Positions 10,357 through 22,014 of a DNA stretch of 64,000 nt are shown one piece after another. Origin of the DNA: Cladocopium goreaui (Eukaryota > Sar > Dinophyceae > Suessiales > Symbiodiniaceae); NCBI GenBank assembly GCA_947184155.2, contig CAMXCT020000322.1, positions 124,501-188,500 on the forward strand. The letters run 5' to 3'. A model generated the notes under the pieces. The model did no database searches and was not told where the DNA came from. It saw only the letters and a list, made by a program, of their open reading frames with translations. The translations under genes were made by a program, and so were the position numbers. Each line of letters opens with the position of its first letter. The first letter of the stretch is position 1.

Positions 10357-13212
10357 ATGTTGAAACCTGACAAACTAAGGACCTCCTTCCTAGCCGTTCC
10401 TCCCGACCGGAAGGAAACCTCGCCTGGGGCGCCCGATTTGGCATCAGAGCTGGCCGCGCTGAAGGCAGCGAAGGGAGCAGCTCCAGCGGCTCCAGGATTA
10501 GCTGGAGATTTGGCAGCGTTGTTGGCCAAGAAAAGAGAAAAAGAGAGCCAGGCTCGGGAAGTTGCCGCGGCTCCTTTGCATACCGTGAAGCTAGTGAAAC
10601 AATATGTGCCAATTGAAAAAAATGGCAGCGTGATAGCGTACAAAACAGCTTACTTTGGCAAGATCCAAGTTGGCTCTCCAGAGCCTCAAGATTTCACAGT
10701 GGTTTTTGACACTGGATCAGCTCACTTGGTGGTGCCCAACAGCGCGTGCCAGCGCGAAACCTGTTTGAAACACAATAGCTTCTTGGATCGAGTGGAAATT
10801 GTGCTTTCTTTTGGACTAGCTTCTATTTTATTAAACAAAAACTATTTTTGCCTGCCCAAATACCTTGGGGCTTCCAAGGATACAATGAGAGCAAATCCGA
10901 GACTTCGATTCCGATTGAGCACGATGGTACCATCCTTCCCAGAGGCTCTGTGTCCCAACACTCGGTGAGCATCACTTTTGGAACCGGAAAGGTGACCGGA
11001 ACATTTGTGAGAGACAAGGCCTGCCTGAAAGGTGACGATGACCTGGGCTGTGCCACAGTGAACATGGTTGTGGCGAATGATATGAGCGATCAGCCATTCA
11101 GCCTGTTCCACTTCGATGGCATCCTCGGTCTGGGCTTGGAAGCTTTATCTCTGGGTCCTGGCTTCAGCTTCTTTGGAGAAATGGCTCTGCCGGTGCAGCG
11201 CTTTTCCGTCTTTTTAGCACGGACTGACCAGGGCCAAAGCAGCATCTCCTTCGGTGGGCATGATGAGAGCAAGGCTGCATCTGGCTTCAGCTGGGTACCT
11301 GTGGCGAAGCCAGAACTGGGCTATTGGCAAGTCCAAGTCCACCAGGTGCGAATTGGTGACACTGTCTTAGATGAGTGCGTTGATGGAGGCCCGCTGCATT
11401 TGCATGCATTTGCTGTATGCTTGCCTGAGTCCAGCATTTCTAAATGATGAATGTAGAATTTATGTAAATCTGTGAGCCATATAGAATGTCATTTGCAAAA
11501 AGATTCTTCAGTCAAGTCGTTTCAGTAGAATGTCAGCTTCTTTCTCGTGTTCTCCAGGCTGCCGAGCGATTTTGGACACTGGCACCTCCTTACTTGGCGC
11601 TCCCCGCCAGGCCAGATATGACCGGGTGGAATCGGGTGGAAAGTGAATGAAAGTGAGTCCGTGATGTACAGAGTTACAGAGTGAAAGGATGCAGAAAAAC
11701 CTTGGAGAAACGTCAAGACAGAGAGATTTGCTGAACCCGAGGCCATCAAGACCTTGCATTCGTTGCTATCGCGAAACGTCTTGGTCGCACCGAATGGCAT
11801 TGGTCACGGTGAAGGCACTCTGCTCTGCGGCCCTTTCCGTTGATTTCAGTTCTCAGTTGTACTGTGTTCCATGGTGGTCCTATCCTTGCGTGCACTAGTT
11901 GTCTTAAGCTCCCGCTTGAGGATTCGTGACCCAAGAAGCTGCAAATCAAGCCTTGTCTGAGGATTGCCGGAACCAGGAGAGTTGATCAATATTTCACTGA
12001 TTTCTTTGACTTGTTCTCCACACATTTGTTTTGCTTGTACTGTCCTTCGATCTTTTGCATCTTTTGCTTGTCTGAGGAGGGTGACAAACTCACCTTTGAT
12101 TTGGGACCTGATGTTCCCGGCATTGTTTTGGATGCCGAGGACAGGGAGTCGTGAACCAATTCAATTTCAGCGCGGGACATGACTTGACACAAATATTTCC
12201 GAATGTTTCAGTGCAGCACAGTAAATCTAAAGCTTCTCTTTGGCTGAGAGCACCAACTCTTGAGGACTACTTTCGGCCAAAACCTTTCAATATGACAGTG
12301 ACAGACTGAGTTTGTTTTGGTGAGGACAGGCATGGAATACCAACACCCATCTCTGCCGTCTTTAAAAAACGAAAGTGACTAAGGTGCCGGAAATTGATGG
12401 AGCCTGGAAGCTAACGTGCCGTTCGCTGCTGCTGCCTCTGGATTTGCAGGCAAGACGTTGCTTCTCAAGTGTAAGCCAGCTGGCTTGAAATTCCAAAGAC
12501 TTCGATAGTCTGAGAACGTCGTTTAATGATTTTAATGTAAATGTTCAATGTCTGTTTGATATCTTCTGACATTGTATCTTTGAACGTCCCACTTGCATCA
12601 TAGAAACCACATGAAATTAATATAAATCAGGGGTATCTGAAAGGCTGGTTTACATCTCCATTGTTCAGGCGCCTCTGGGCCCCAAGACCTTCATTTTAGG
12701 TGAACCGGTCTTGAGGTGACATGGCAGCAGTCTGAAAGTCTACACCGTTTTTCTTTTGAACGAAACTTCACTCGAGAATCCTGCGATGGATCAATGTCAG
12801 AAACTGCGTGCCAAGGAAGTACTACACGATCTACGTTGGGAATCCAAGATCTGTCTTCTTGTTCTTCATCATTCTTCATCGATTTTGGTGTCCCTTATCG
12901 TTTCTGATCGCTTATCGCTTGCACTCCGAGGACTGGGCTTCGAAGCGGGTTGGCTTTGCCCAAGCCGACCACAGCCAAGATGGCGAGGCACAGGGTGCGA
13001 TCGGTTCTCCGGAGGCCAGGCGCACCGCTGTTGGGGACGGGGCAACGGATTGTGGAAGGCCTTTCCTGTCGCCAGGAGGGCTCCCTGGTTGCAGGAGCAC
13101 CTTTGAGCAAGAAAGGCCATGGGATCCATGGGGTTTCAGGGAGATGTCCTTGTGTAAGTGTCTGTTGTATTCTTGTGATTCTTTGTCTAAACATGGAAGA
13201 AGAATACTGTAG
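10357..13212 (+). CDS. Pepsin-like aspartic protease (gene A), multi-exon
   Basis: Family A1 endopeptidase. Exon 1 begins at the ATG at 10357 and has an Ala/Lys-rich N-terminus with no obvious signal peptide. The first catalytic motif is FDTGSAHLVVPNS (Asp118). Exon 2 (about 10879-11388) has the flap SITFGTGKVTG, with Phe where pepsins have Tyr. Exon 3 (11558-11610) has the second motif, LDTGTSLLG. Further exons: 11742-about 11835; about 12080-12139 (TFDLGPDVPGIVLDAE); 12265-12297 (DYFRPKPFNM); 12384-12449; 12669-12715 (GPKTFILGEPVLR); a 19-nt microexon 12816-12834 (KYYTIY); and 12931 onward (DWASKRVGFAQA). The inferred introns at 11389-11557, 11611-11741 and 12450-12668 start with GC, 12140-12264 starts with GA, and 12716-12815 and 12835-12930 start with GT. 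The exon 1/2 junction and the end of exon 4 are unresolved. The last exon stays open to TAG at 13212, or ends near 13150 at a GTAAGT donor. Both catalytic Asp residues are present, so the product is probably active. Confidence 0.85.
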
Positions 13213-13532
13213 CATACTGTAGCAATGTACGATGAATGCATAACACTATGTAGAAGAATGAAGTGGCTGACGCAGGTGCAAGCGGACCAGGCAAATCGGC
13301 TTTCTTCAACTCAGAAATCTGAGAACGAAGTGGCCAGCGCTTCAAGCGCTTCTATCGAACGGAAAAAGTTGGAAACGGGCTTTGTGAAAGGGGCTACAGT
13401 TCTCACATGTTCTCATTGCTTGGAACACGCACTGATATATGTTGTTGGATTTCTCTTTGCGACGGGAAACTTCCGACGGCAACAAGATTGATTCAATTGG
13501 ATTGATTCAATTGATGCTTGTTCGAATTTCAG

Positions 13533-16500
13533 GCACCATGTCATTGGTCGCGGCAAGTCAGAAACTGCCCAAGGTGTAAACTCAGAACGCTTCGCTTCGC
13601 AGCTGCATTGGGCTCCCGTGCTGATCTTAGTCTTTGGAGAGGATGTTCAATGGATGGCGCCTACTGTCTCTGTTGCGTTAGGATGCTTATAATATGCTGA
13701 CAGTTGAGATATGTTGATATGTTTTTGCCTTTGACAAGACACTTCAACAATTGGCGAAACAAGGTAAGAGATGATTTGCAGGATTGTGGCAGTTGAGGTT
13801 GCGAAGCCTCAACATGGACATTGGCAGCTCGCTGTACGAAATATTCGTGTGGGTGTGTGGAGCTCGGGTTGGAATTTGCAGCGTCCATTTTGATACTGCC
13901 ACGGCTGCCACGAATCGATGTTTCGACATCTGCCAAGAACGAGACATTGGAGCTTTGCGAATCTGGAGATTGCACCGCCATAGCAGACACTGGCACTTCT
14001 TTGATTGGCGTGCCAAAGGCAGGACCTCTTGCCATCCCCAGTCACCAAGAGCAAAAAAACGTGATTCTGGGATATTCTGGGATTTTAGGTCAGAATTTCC
14101 TTCTTTGCACCTTGCAACCTATAAATCCATGGCCAGGCGTTTGTGCAGAAGATGCACTGGCTTCTTGCACGTCGCGTGCGCCGCTCGTGTTGAGAAGTGT
14201 CTGCCTACATTTCTTTCACTTGAGTCCAATTCAGACAAGCAAAACAATGCAAAGCATCCTCATTTGCTCTTAAATAGCCAGAAACCATGGATCAAATGAG
14301 ATAGACTTCATCTCCATATAGTCAGATGATGTCAGCTTCACGGACGTCTTTTCCTGGTCGTCAGGTTGACGACGATAAAGTCCCATCCGCCGACTCCACT
14401 GACTACTTTGATTGTAGGAATCAGCCAGGGCTGGGCTCTCAGAGGCTCTCAGGACAAAACTTTGGTGAAGGATGTGAAAGTCATCTGAGTCATCTCATGT
14501 CATGACTCAGAGAAACATACAGAGGTCATACAGAGGTCATACAGAGGTCATACAGAGGTCATACAGGTTTGAAGGAGCTGCAAGAATGCTGCTGGCATCA
14601 CTGGAGGCCTGACATCGTCTTCGATTTGGGCGATGGGCTGGAACTTTCGATTGGCGCTGAGGAGCCGCAGCGTGAGCCGTTGTTGCCTTGGCAAGGGAGG
14701 CCGGCCACGCCACGCCCAGAGTGAGAATGCCATTCTTGTAGTACTACTTGCATCACTCATGCAATCTTGTCAACAGAGAACTTGGAAGCTGGAAAGGAGC
14801 TCATGTGAGCTCATGTGTACATTGTGCAACTGTCCGTGACTGTCCACATGTTGACACCTCCAGGAATACTCGCGCCCAGCGGCTTTGAGAGTTATCACCA
14901 ACGCTACTGGGGAGGCGGGGACAACATGACAAAGGAACGACAGTAACTAGAAGAAATACTTCAATCTCCTGTGTTGTGGTTTGGGAGGACTACTCATTGT
15001 CACTCCGTACTGAATGAAGAACAAGGGCAATTTGTACAGAGTTTGTACCTAGACAACAACAGTTACGTTTAAACTTTAAACCTTGCGAATTTATGACAGA
15101 TGGAACTTACTTCTATGAAAAAAATCAGATGTTTTTACCAAGCCAGTCTATAAATAGACAAATAGACAATTCATGAGAATTCATGAGAATTCTATACTCA
15201 TTTTTATACTCATGTTGAATCTCAGATCCGTTGAACGACGACCGCAGGAGGAGCTGATTTGCCGGGCATCTCTGCTGCCGGTCGAGGAGATTCCCACCTT
15301 GGGACCCAAGACCTGGATCCTGGGCGAGCCGGTGCTGCGGAAGTACTACTCCGCCTACGATTGGAAGAATCAGCCATGATCTCGGCCTGATGTTTATGAT
15401 ATTCTATGATTATTATGATTATTTTAGAGCTGACGCTCATCGTCGGCTCCGCCGGATTACTTGACCCTTGATGTCATCGCAGGGTGGGCTTGACTATTGA
15501 ATGAGGACCTGCTGCTTCAGAAATATATTCCTTATGCTTTTTGGAACATATTCACGGATGTGCAAAAACTTCTGTGTTAAAAAGCTTCTACGTGTAAAAG
15601 CTTCTCTGTGTAAAGACTTCTCTGTGTAAAAACTTCTGTGTGTGAAAGCTTCCGTGGTAAAAGCTCTCTGTGTAAAAACTTCTTTGCGTAAAAGTTTCTG
15701 TCTGTAAAAGCGCCTGTGGGTTAAAGCTCTCTGTGTAAAGACTTCTTTGTGTAACAGCGTCTGTGTGTAACAGCTTCTGTGGTAAACGCCCTTGTGTGTA
15801 AAAGCTCCTGTGTAAAGGCTTCTATGTGTAAACGCTTCTGTGTACAAACGCGTCTATGTGTAAAAGCTCTCTATGTAATCACTTCTCTGTGTAAAAGCTT
15901 CTGTGTGTAAAAGCTCCTCTGTGTAAACGCGTTTGTGTGCAAAATCTCTTTAGTGTTATGATAGTTTGTGAGCCACACACTGGGAAGACCAAAATCATTG
16001 AAATTTGCATTTTATCCTCATTTAATTCTCATTATCTATCCTCATTTAATTTGCATCCTGTTTCACGAACCTCATTTAATCCTCATTATCTAACCTCATT
16101 TATTTTGCATCCTGTTTCATGAACCTATGTATGTATGTATGTATGTAGGATAAATTAGGATAAAATGAGGATATAATGAGGATAAAATGAAGATTTGATG
16201 AGGAAATGATGATAAAATGATGATTTGATGAGGATAAAATGAGGAAATGAGGATTTGATGAGGATAAAATGAGGATTTGATGAGGAAATGAAGATAAAAT
16301 GAGGATAAAATGAGGATTTGATGAGGAAATGAGGATAAAATGAGGATAAAATGAGGATTTGATGAGGAAATAAGGATAAAATGAGGATTGAGAATGAGGA
16401 AATGAGGATAAAATGAGGATTTGATGAGGAAATGAAGATAAAACGAGGATAAAATGAGGATAAAATGAGGATAAATTGAGGATTTGATGAGGATTTGATG

Positions 16501-19500
16501 AGGATTTGATGAGGAAATGAAGATAAAATGAGGATAAAATGAGGATTTGATGACGAAATGAGGATGAAATGAGGATTGAGAATGAGGATAAAATGAGGAT
16601 AAAAATCCAAGGCAAAATCCGATGCAAATTTAATGAGGTTTCAGAATGATGATAAGATGAGGATAAAAATCCAAGGCAAAATCTGATGCAAATTTAATGA
16701 GGTTCCAGGATGATGATAAAATGAGGATAAATGAGGATTTCTTTTTTTTGCATTTTCCAATACCTGGCTCGCAGAAAATCTCATAACTTTAGTGTAAAGA
16801 CTTTTCTGTGTAAAAGCTTCCGTGCGTAAAAGCTCCTCTGTGTAAAGATTTCTCTCTGTGTAAAAGCTTCTGCGTGTAAAAGCCAGTCTGTATAAAGGCT
16901 TCTCTGTGTAACAGCTTCTGTGCGTAAAAGCTTCTGTGTGTAAACGCGTCTCTGTAAAAGCTCCTCACCAGCAGCATTCATCATCATATTTTCTTGTGTG
17001 CTATCTTCTCGTCTCCTCCCTCCAGCTTTCTTTCCGGCCACACTGTCGTCTAGTTTCAGTCTGTAACGTCGTTTCTTGTTGAAGAATGCCAAGAACATGT
17101 GAAAGCATCGGTCACGGGAAAAAAAAACTGCCCAAAACACCTCTATTTACAGTGTTTCGTGCCTCCTACGTTTTCTTGGCATTCCAAAAGCTGTGTAAAT
17201 ACCAGCATTTTTTGCGATCAACCTGCCAAAAATGCTGCAATTTGCAGTGTTTTTTTGCTTTGCCTTCAAAAGCACTGGTATTTGCAGTGTTTTGTGCATC
17301 TCTAGTCTAAAAAGTATTGGTATTTACAGGATGTTCTAAGATATGTTTTTGGATTGTTCCCGCAAAAGACGTTAAAACGCAAAAATGCTGTAATTTAAAG
17401 CATTGTTAGTTTCGACAAGCTAAAAATCGTCCGAAAAATGTGTCAAAACGGCGCTTTTTTCCGATTTTAGATACCTCAAATTCCATGTTTTTTTATGGCC
17501 CGGGGTCGGAGGATCGGCGGCTTGGGGCGCGCCTCGCCATAGAACTCTAATCGCTCTGGGACGCTCGTGGGGCAAGCCACTCGTGGGGAGCCGGCGGAGC
17601 CGAATTTTAGAGCTGACGCTCATGGTCGACTCCGCCGGATTACTTGACCCTTGATGTCATCGCAGGGTGGGCTTGACTATTGAATGAGGACCTGCTGCTT
17701 CAGAAATATATTCCTTATGCTTTTTTTGATCATGTTCATGAAATCATGGAACTGCGGTTTTTTCTTGGAGCAACTGGGGAAGGCTTGTTCCCGAAAGCTC
17801 CTGCGGAGGGTGTTTTTCCTCAAGAATTGCTGCCAATTTCACCTTTCCACTTCGTGTAAAAGCACCTCTGTGTAAAGACTTCTCTGTGTAAAAGCTTCTG
17901 TGTGTAAAAGCTTCTGCGTGTAAGAGCGTCTCTGTGTAAAGACGTCTCTGTGTGAAAGCTTTTGTGTCTCAAAGCTTCTGCGTGTGAAAGCTTCTCTGTG
18001 TAAAGATTTCTCTGTGTAAAAACTTCTGTGTGCAAACGCGCCTGTGTGTAAAAGTTTCTCTAGGTAAAGGCTTCTCTGTGTAAAAACTTCTGTGCGTGAA
18101 AGCTTCATTGTGTAAAAGCTCTCTGTGTGAAGACTTCTCTGTGGGAACCTTTCTGTGTGTAAACACGCCTGTGTGTTAAAGCTCTCTGTGTAAAGACTTC
18201 TTTGTGTAACAGCTTCTGTGTGTAAACGCGCTTGTGTGTAAAAACTCCTCTGTGTAAAGACTTCTCTGTGTAAACGCTTCTGTGTGCAAACGCGTCTGTG
18301 TGTAAAAGCTCTCTGTGTAATCACTTCTCCGTGTAAAAGCTTCTGTGCGTAAAAACTCCTCTGTGTAAAGACTTCTCTCAGTGTAAAAGCTTCTGCGTGT
18401 AAACACCAGTCTGTATAAAGACTTCTCTGTGGAAAAGCCTCTGAGTTGAAAAGCCTCTGTGTCCAAGAGCCGCTCTGTGTAAAAAAATATCTGTGTAAAA
18501 GCCCCTGTGTGTGTAAAAGCTTCTGTGTGCAAACTCGTCTGTGCAAAGGCTCCTCACCAGCAGCACTCATCATCATATTTTCTTGTGTGCTATCTTCTCG
18601 TCTCCTCCCTCCAGCTTTCTTTCGGGCCACACTGTCGTCTAAAGGCTCCTCACCAGCAGCACTCATCATCATATTTTCTTGTGTGCTATCTTCTCGTCTC
18701 CTCCCTCCAGCTTTCTTTCGGGCCACACTGTCGTCTAGTTTCAATCTGTAACGTCGTTTCTGTTGAAGAATGCCAAGAACATGTGAAAGCATCGCTCGTT
18801 TAAAAATTGAACATAAACAGGGCACAAAGTGCGCCAATTTACAGCATTTTGCGCTGTCAGATGGCAAGAACCCGCGTAAATACCACAGTTTTTGTCCTTG
18901 AAAGCGGATAAAACACTGTTATGCACAGGGTTTCGCTCACATCACGATCTTCGATTTTTTGAAAAACGTGTAAATACCAGCGTTTTGCGTTCATCAAGGC
19001 AAACAATCGGTTCAACAAGCGCAAAAATGCTGTAATTTACAGCTATTCCTGTCGCAAACCCCCGTGCCCCCCCTGCCGGCTGTGCTCTTGTTACTGGCCC
19101 CTGTTCTTGTGCATTTTAGTTTATGCGCTTGTAGTTGTGGTTATGGTTATGGTGATTGTTGTCGTTGTCCTGGTTGTTGTGGTTGTTGCTGTGGTTGTTA
19201 TTATTGTTGTGGTGTTGTAGTTGTCATGATTGTGGTGTTGGTGGTGGTGTTGGAACTCTTATTCCCTGGCACGCTCCCCGTTGCGTCCGGCGGATATGAT
19301 TCAATAATAGACATACATAGTAAGTACAATTAAGTACATAATATATGGTCCATATATGACAGTTATACCTAATATATGTATATACACCATACATCATATA
19401 CTATATTAAGAAAGAAATATCATCAGATAGATAGCTATTCATTATCAAAAAAATATCATGAACGTCATAGCTAGAAACAGATACTGTGGCCGTTGGCCAA

Positions 19501-19661
19501 GACTTTCTGCTGCGGGTTGAGTTGGTCAAACGAGGCGAATCGGCTTTGCCGAAGCCGTCCAACCAGCCCCGCAGCCAGAAGGAGCTGCTCCAAACCACCG
19601 CGTGAGGACCTCGTTTGCGGAGGCATCTATGGTAATCCAATGTAATCTAGGATTCAATTAG
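13533..19661 (+). CDS. Second pepsin-like aspartic protease (gene B), N-terminal lobe missing
   Basis: Exons are recognised by alignment to gene A: 13533-13617 (FASQLHWAP); 13798-13854 (VAKPQHGHWQLAVRNIRVG); 13938-14018 (second catalytic motif, IADTGTSLIGVPK); 14575-14661 (DIVFDLGDGLELSIGAE); 14864-14914 (EYSRPAALRVI); 15248-15372 (GPKTWILGEPVLRKYYSAYD); and 19535-19661 (RIGFAEAVQPAPQPEG), ending TAG. Inferred donors are GT, GT, GC, GA, GC and GC. All phases fit from the first junction to the last. The GA-AG intron at 14662-14863 is in the same place as gene A's GA intron. The last intron (15373-19534) is about 4.2 kb and packed with repeats. No exon for the first Asp lobe was found between gene A and 13533, although 13225-13490 holds an open segment of unknown nature. 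Gene B is therefore a partial tandem duplicate, possibly a pseudogene, or a second C-terminal lobe spliced onto gene A. Confidence 0.7.
15421..15542. repeat. 122-bp dispersed repeat, copy 1
   Basis: Seen: begins ATTTTAGAGCTGACGCTCAT and ends CCTTATGCTTTTT. It recurs at 17604-17725 in the same orientation with about two substitutions. Each copy stands at the left of an AAAGCTTCT array, so it looks like the head of a composite repeat. Just upstream of copy 2, GCCGGCGGAG and CTCCGCCGG can pair into a hairpin across the repeat start. It lies in the last intron of gene B. Confidence 0.85.
15560..15956. repeat. GTGTAAAAGCTTCTCT tandem array, copy 1 left part
   Basis: Seen: degenerate units of about 15-16 bp on the pattern GTGTAAAAGCTTCTCT, with variants such as AGACTTCTTT and ACGCGTCTGT. 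The array continues at 16797-16970 after the inserted element at 15957-16786. Long minus-strand open frames (Thr-Gln-Arg-Ser-Phe-Tyr repeats) are artefacts of the unit length. Confidence 0.9.
15957..16786. mobile_element. Foldback DNA element carrying its own minisatellite
   Basis: Seen: CTTTAGTGT occurs directly on both sides (15948-15956 and 16787-16795), as expected for a target-site duplication of 8-9 bp. The element begins TATGATAGTTTGTGAGCCA and ends with its imperfect inverse TGGCTCGCAGAAAATCTCATAA. The left arm has ATCCTCATTTAATT words and the right arm has their complement (AATTTAATGAGG), so the whole element is a foldback. The middle (16143-16600) is a minisatellite of GAGGATAAAATGAGGATTTGATGA-like units. 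A duplication of 8 bp would fit the hAT superfamily (established knowledge), but no transposase is present, so it would be non-autonomous. Confidence 0.75.
16797..17118. repeat. Array remainder and tail of composite repeat copy 1
   Basis: Seen: 16797-16960 resumes the GTGTAAAAGCTTCTCT array interrupted by the foldback. From 16961 (CTCCTCACCAGCAGCA) to about 17110 (GTGAAAGCATCG) runs a non-repetitive tail that recurs with few changes at 18646-18794. Head, array and tail together define one copy of a composite repeat. Confidence 0.8.
17119..17600. repeat. Hairpin-rich AT region with CTGTAATTTACAG words
   Basis: Seen: repeated words such as AAAATGCTGTAATTTA, CAATTTGCAGTGTTTT and CTGTGTAAATACCAG, many of which pair with each other in inverted orientation. 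The same family recurs at 18830-19050 after composite copy 2. From 17480 a GC-rich stretch (GGCCCGGGGTCGGAGGATCGG) precedes the second 122-bp repeat. No coding sequence is seen. Confidence 0.6.
17604..18795. repeat. Composite repeat copy 2 (head, array, duplicated tail)
   Basis: Seen: 122-bp head at 17604-17725, unique DNA to about 17850, the GTGTAAAAGCTTCTCT array from about 17850 to 18549, then the tail. The first part of the tail is tandemly duplicated with a 96-bp period (starts at 18550 and 18646). The tail ends GTGAAAGCATCG at about 18794. It is a second full copy of the structure at 15421-17110, without the foldback insertion. Confidence 0.8.
18796..19534. other. Rest of gene B intron; hairpin words and GTT-rich tract
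   Basis: 18830-19050 repeats the CTGTAAATTACAG-type hairpin words. 19130-19260 is a GTTGTTGTGGTT low-complexity tract. 19310-19440 is AT-rich (TATATA). The intron appears to end at the AG at 19533-19534. No gene is seen inside. Confidence 0.5.
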
Positions 19662-22014
19662 AAAAAATTGACAAATGGAATTAAATGGATATGAAATGAT
19701 ATGAAATGATATAGTTGGTGCTGGGATGTTTTTGAGTTCCAAGGTCATTGGCGCTCCTCCACAGGCACGGCTGGCAACTAGCTGCGAGCAATGTATCGAT
19801 CAGCTGATAATCGTTGTGCTTGGGGTGTCAAAAAGAGCTTCATTTCATTTCGTTTGCACGAACAAGGAAGTCCCTGCTCCGACAGTGCAGAACTGAGTAG
19901 GAGATGTTGCCTAGTTTCTGTGCGCATGAGAGTCAAACAAGTAAATCGACTTTGGGCCCGGAGTGGATTGCGGTTTTTGTGCTGAGCGTTCCTTCTTCCT
20001 GCAGGATTTTCACAGTCACATCCCTTTTGAATGCGAGGTTGTCTACATTTGAGCCTCTTAAGAGATTTGTCTCACAATGTAGTGGAACTTCCGGTCCAGA
20101 TAGTCTGTGACGAAGGGTGGATTTGAAAGCAAACGCTTCTCATTCCTCCCTCGCCATTGCGCCAAAAAGAACTTGCAGCCGGTTTGCTTTTTCATCCAGA
20201 TTGCAACTCCATTTCCGCTCTCCGGCATCCGCATCCGCCGCATCCTGCCTTTAATTGAATCAGCAGGTGAAGTGGTGCAGGAGGCGATGGAACAGTTTCT
20301 CTGAGCAGATTTTTTTGTGATACATCTATAATCTATGGTGTGTATGTCTCACATATGTACATGATTATAAATGGGCTAATGCCTTGGTGCCGCCGACCCC
20401 CCCATTAAAAAGGGGCTAGGCAGGGGTCAGCGGAGATACGCACATATACCTAGAGCGCCCTCAGGCTAGAATTTGAGCCTGAACGTGTTCGGACCGGTTT
20501 TTCTGCCTGACCTTTGAAATGTCGCCTGCCTCTAAATTCTCGCCTGGAAATGCTGTCTGCAATTATGCTCAAGATGGCATTTCCAGCCTGAATGGACAAT
20601 CTCGCCTGACTTGATGTTCAGGCTAAAAGACAGCCCGAGTCCCAAAATGGCTACTATTTGGTTTCAGCCTCAAATTTCCGCTTGTTGGAGGCTGCAGGTA
20701 TATATAATATCATACTGGTAGGAGTTTCTTCTAGGATTGCAGGGGGGTCAACCCCCTTGAGGAGGGTTGATTTTCTGTCCTTCGAAAAGCTCGAATTTGC
20801 TGAAACGATGCTTTCGAAAGTTCTCCAATTTTCTAAAGAACAACTTTTGGAGAACTCTGAGTCGTAACATGCTGATTTTCTGGAGAGTCTAGGCGCCCAA
20901 AATCGTGAAGCATAATTTTAGCATTTTTGGGAGTACGTTCATAGATTTTCTAGTGGTCCTTGATTTTCTAGAGAGGCAATCTTCCACAATCCCTTGTCGA
21001 GCATTTGAACGGGCTGAAGCCCCCGAGCTGGAGCGGACGATTTTGGCACATTCTAGCCCTATCTTGGATTTTGCCATAGCCTCACAACGTCAATCCAACC
21101 ATCCCCCGTGGATTTTCCCCTATTAAATCAGGCCACGAAACAGGCATTTGGTTCGACATATTAGGTGGTTTTTTCTACACGTGTTAGGCGCTCTCCACCC
21201 AGAGGACCTTTGGAAAGTGAAACTCCTGGGGGTTCCACATGTGGGAGCCGTTAGATCATTAAACCCCTGGTATGTTTATTCTCATCGGGTTCTCTGTAGA
21301 TGATTTTAAGCGCAGCTGAAATTAGAAAGAGCAACTTGTTTCTTTTATTTGTGTTTTTTAAATGGATTGTTTGGACCTCCAGAGAATCAAAGTGATTGGT
21401 GTGAGATATAAACCTATTGGATGCCTAGAATATTGAAGCACATGGGGCAGGTAAATACACGTGGTTTTATATCCCCCAGTACATTAGGTTTCTTAGAAAA
21501 ATCACCGTTCTTGAAGCGTACATGAAACAGTTTTCCAGTTTGATTTACTAGATGTCATTTTGATTTTGATCCAACCACTTCAATGTTCTATATAGAGGCA
21601 TCTTGGGGTGGCGGTTTGCGACCATCCGTTTTCGATCTAGAAAATCAATGTCGGGGGGGATCAGCTGAATTATATACAGGCGGATACCTAACCATCCTGG
21701 AACCCCCACTTTTTCTTTTTAGTTCTCGTGGTTGCCTAAGTCGCCAACTTGTTTGGGCAAACGACTATCTTGACAAGAATTACATATTCCCGTGGTTTGA
21801 GCCTGTTGGCAGCCATTTTGCATTTTTTTTGCCTGCCATGCTGGTACAGCAAGATATCAGTTTTCAATTCGAACCGTGCATATAGCTTGAAGAACCCCAA
21901 CCACTCGACATGTTTTCGTGTAAGTAGCTATGATTTCCAGCAACATGAACAACATGTTTCTTTTTCCAAACCTATGAAATTTCGCATCCTTTTGTGTATA
22001 TTTTTTGAAGAGTC
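19662..22014. other. Intergenic; no clear gene
   Basis: There is no convincing exon. An open segment at 20107-20304 (MTKGGFESKRFSFLPRHCAK...) ends in a stop but has no supporting features. 20480-20690 has repeated inverted words CAGGCTGAA and TTCAGGCT with CTCGCCTG. 20388-20446 is a GC-rich hairpin described separately. Confidence 0.4.
20388..20446. repeat. GC-rich hairpin repeat, copy 1
   Basis: Seen: GCCGCCGACCCCCC followed by GGCTAGGCAGGGGTCAGCGG, which pair as an imperfect hairpin. A related sequence at about 30316-30366 reads CCGCCCCGCCTAGGCC then GGCTAGGCAGGGGTCGGCGG. Both are followed by AT-rich DNA (ATATAC and ATATATGA). It is a small dispersed element of unknown class. Confidence 0.6.

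Noticed and set aside
16155-16627. Ser/Phe/Ile/Leu-rich minus-strand ORFs
   Set aside because: They come from the GAGGATAAAATGAGG minisatellite inside the foldback element.
17839-18867. 342-codon minus-strand ORF (TQRSFYTEKSLHREAF repeats)
   Set aside because: It is produced by the GTGTAAAAGCTTCTCT array in the gene B intron and opposes the direction of the surrounding gene.
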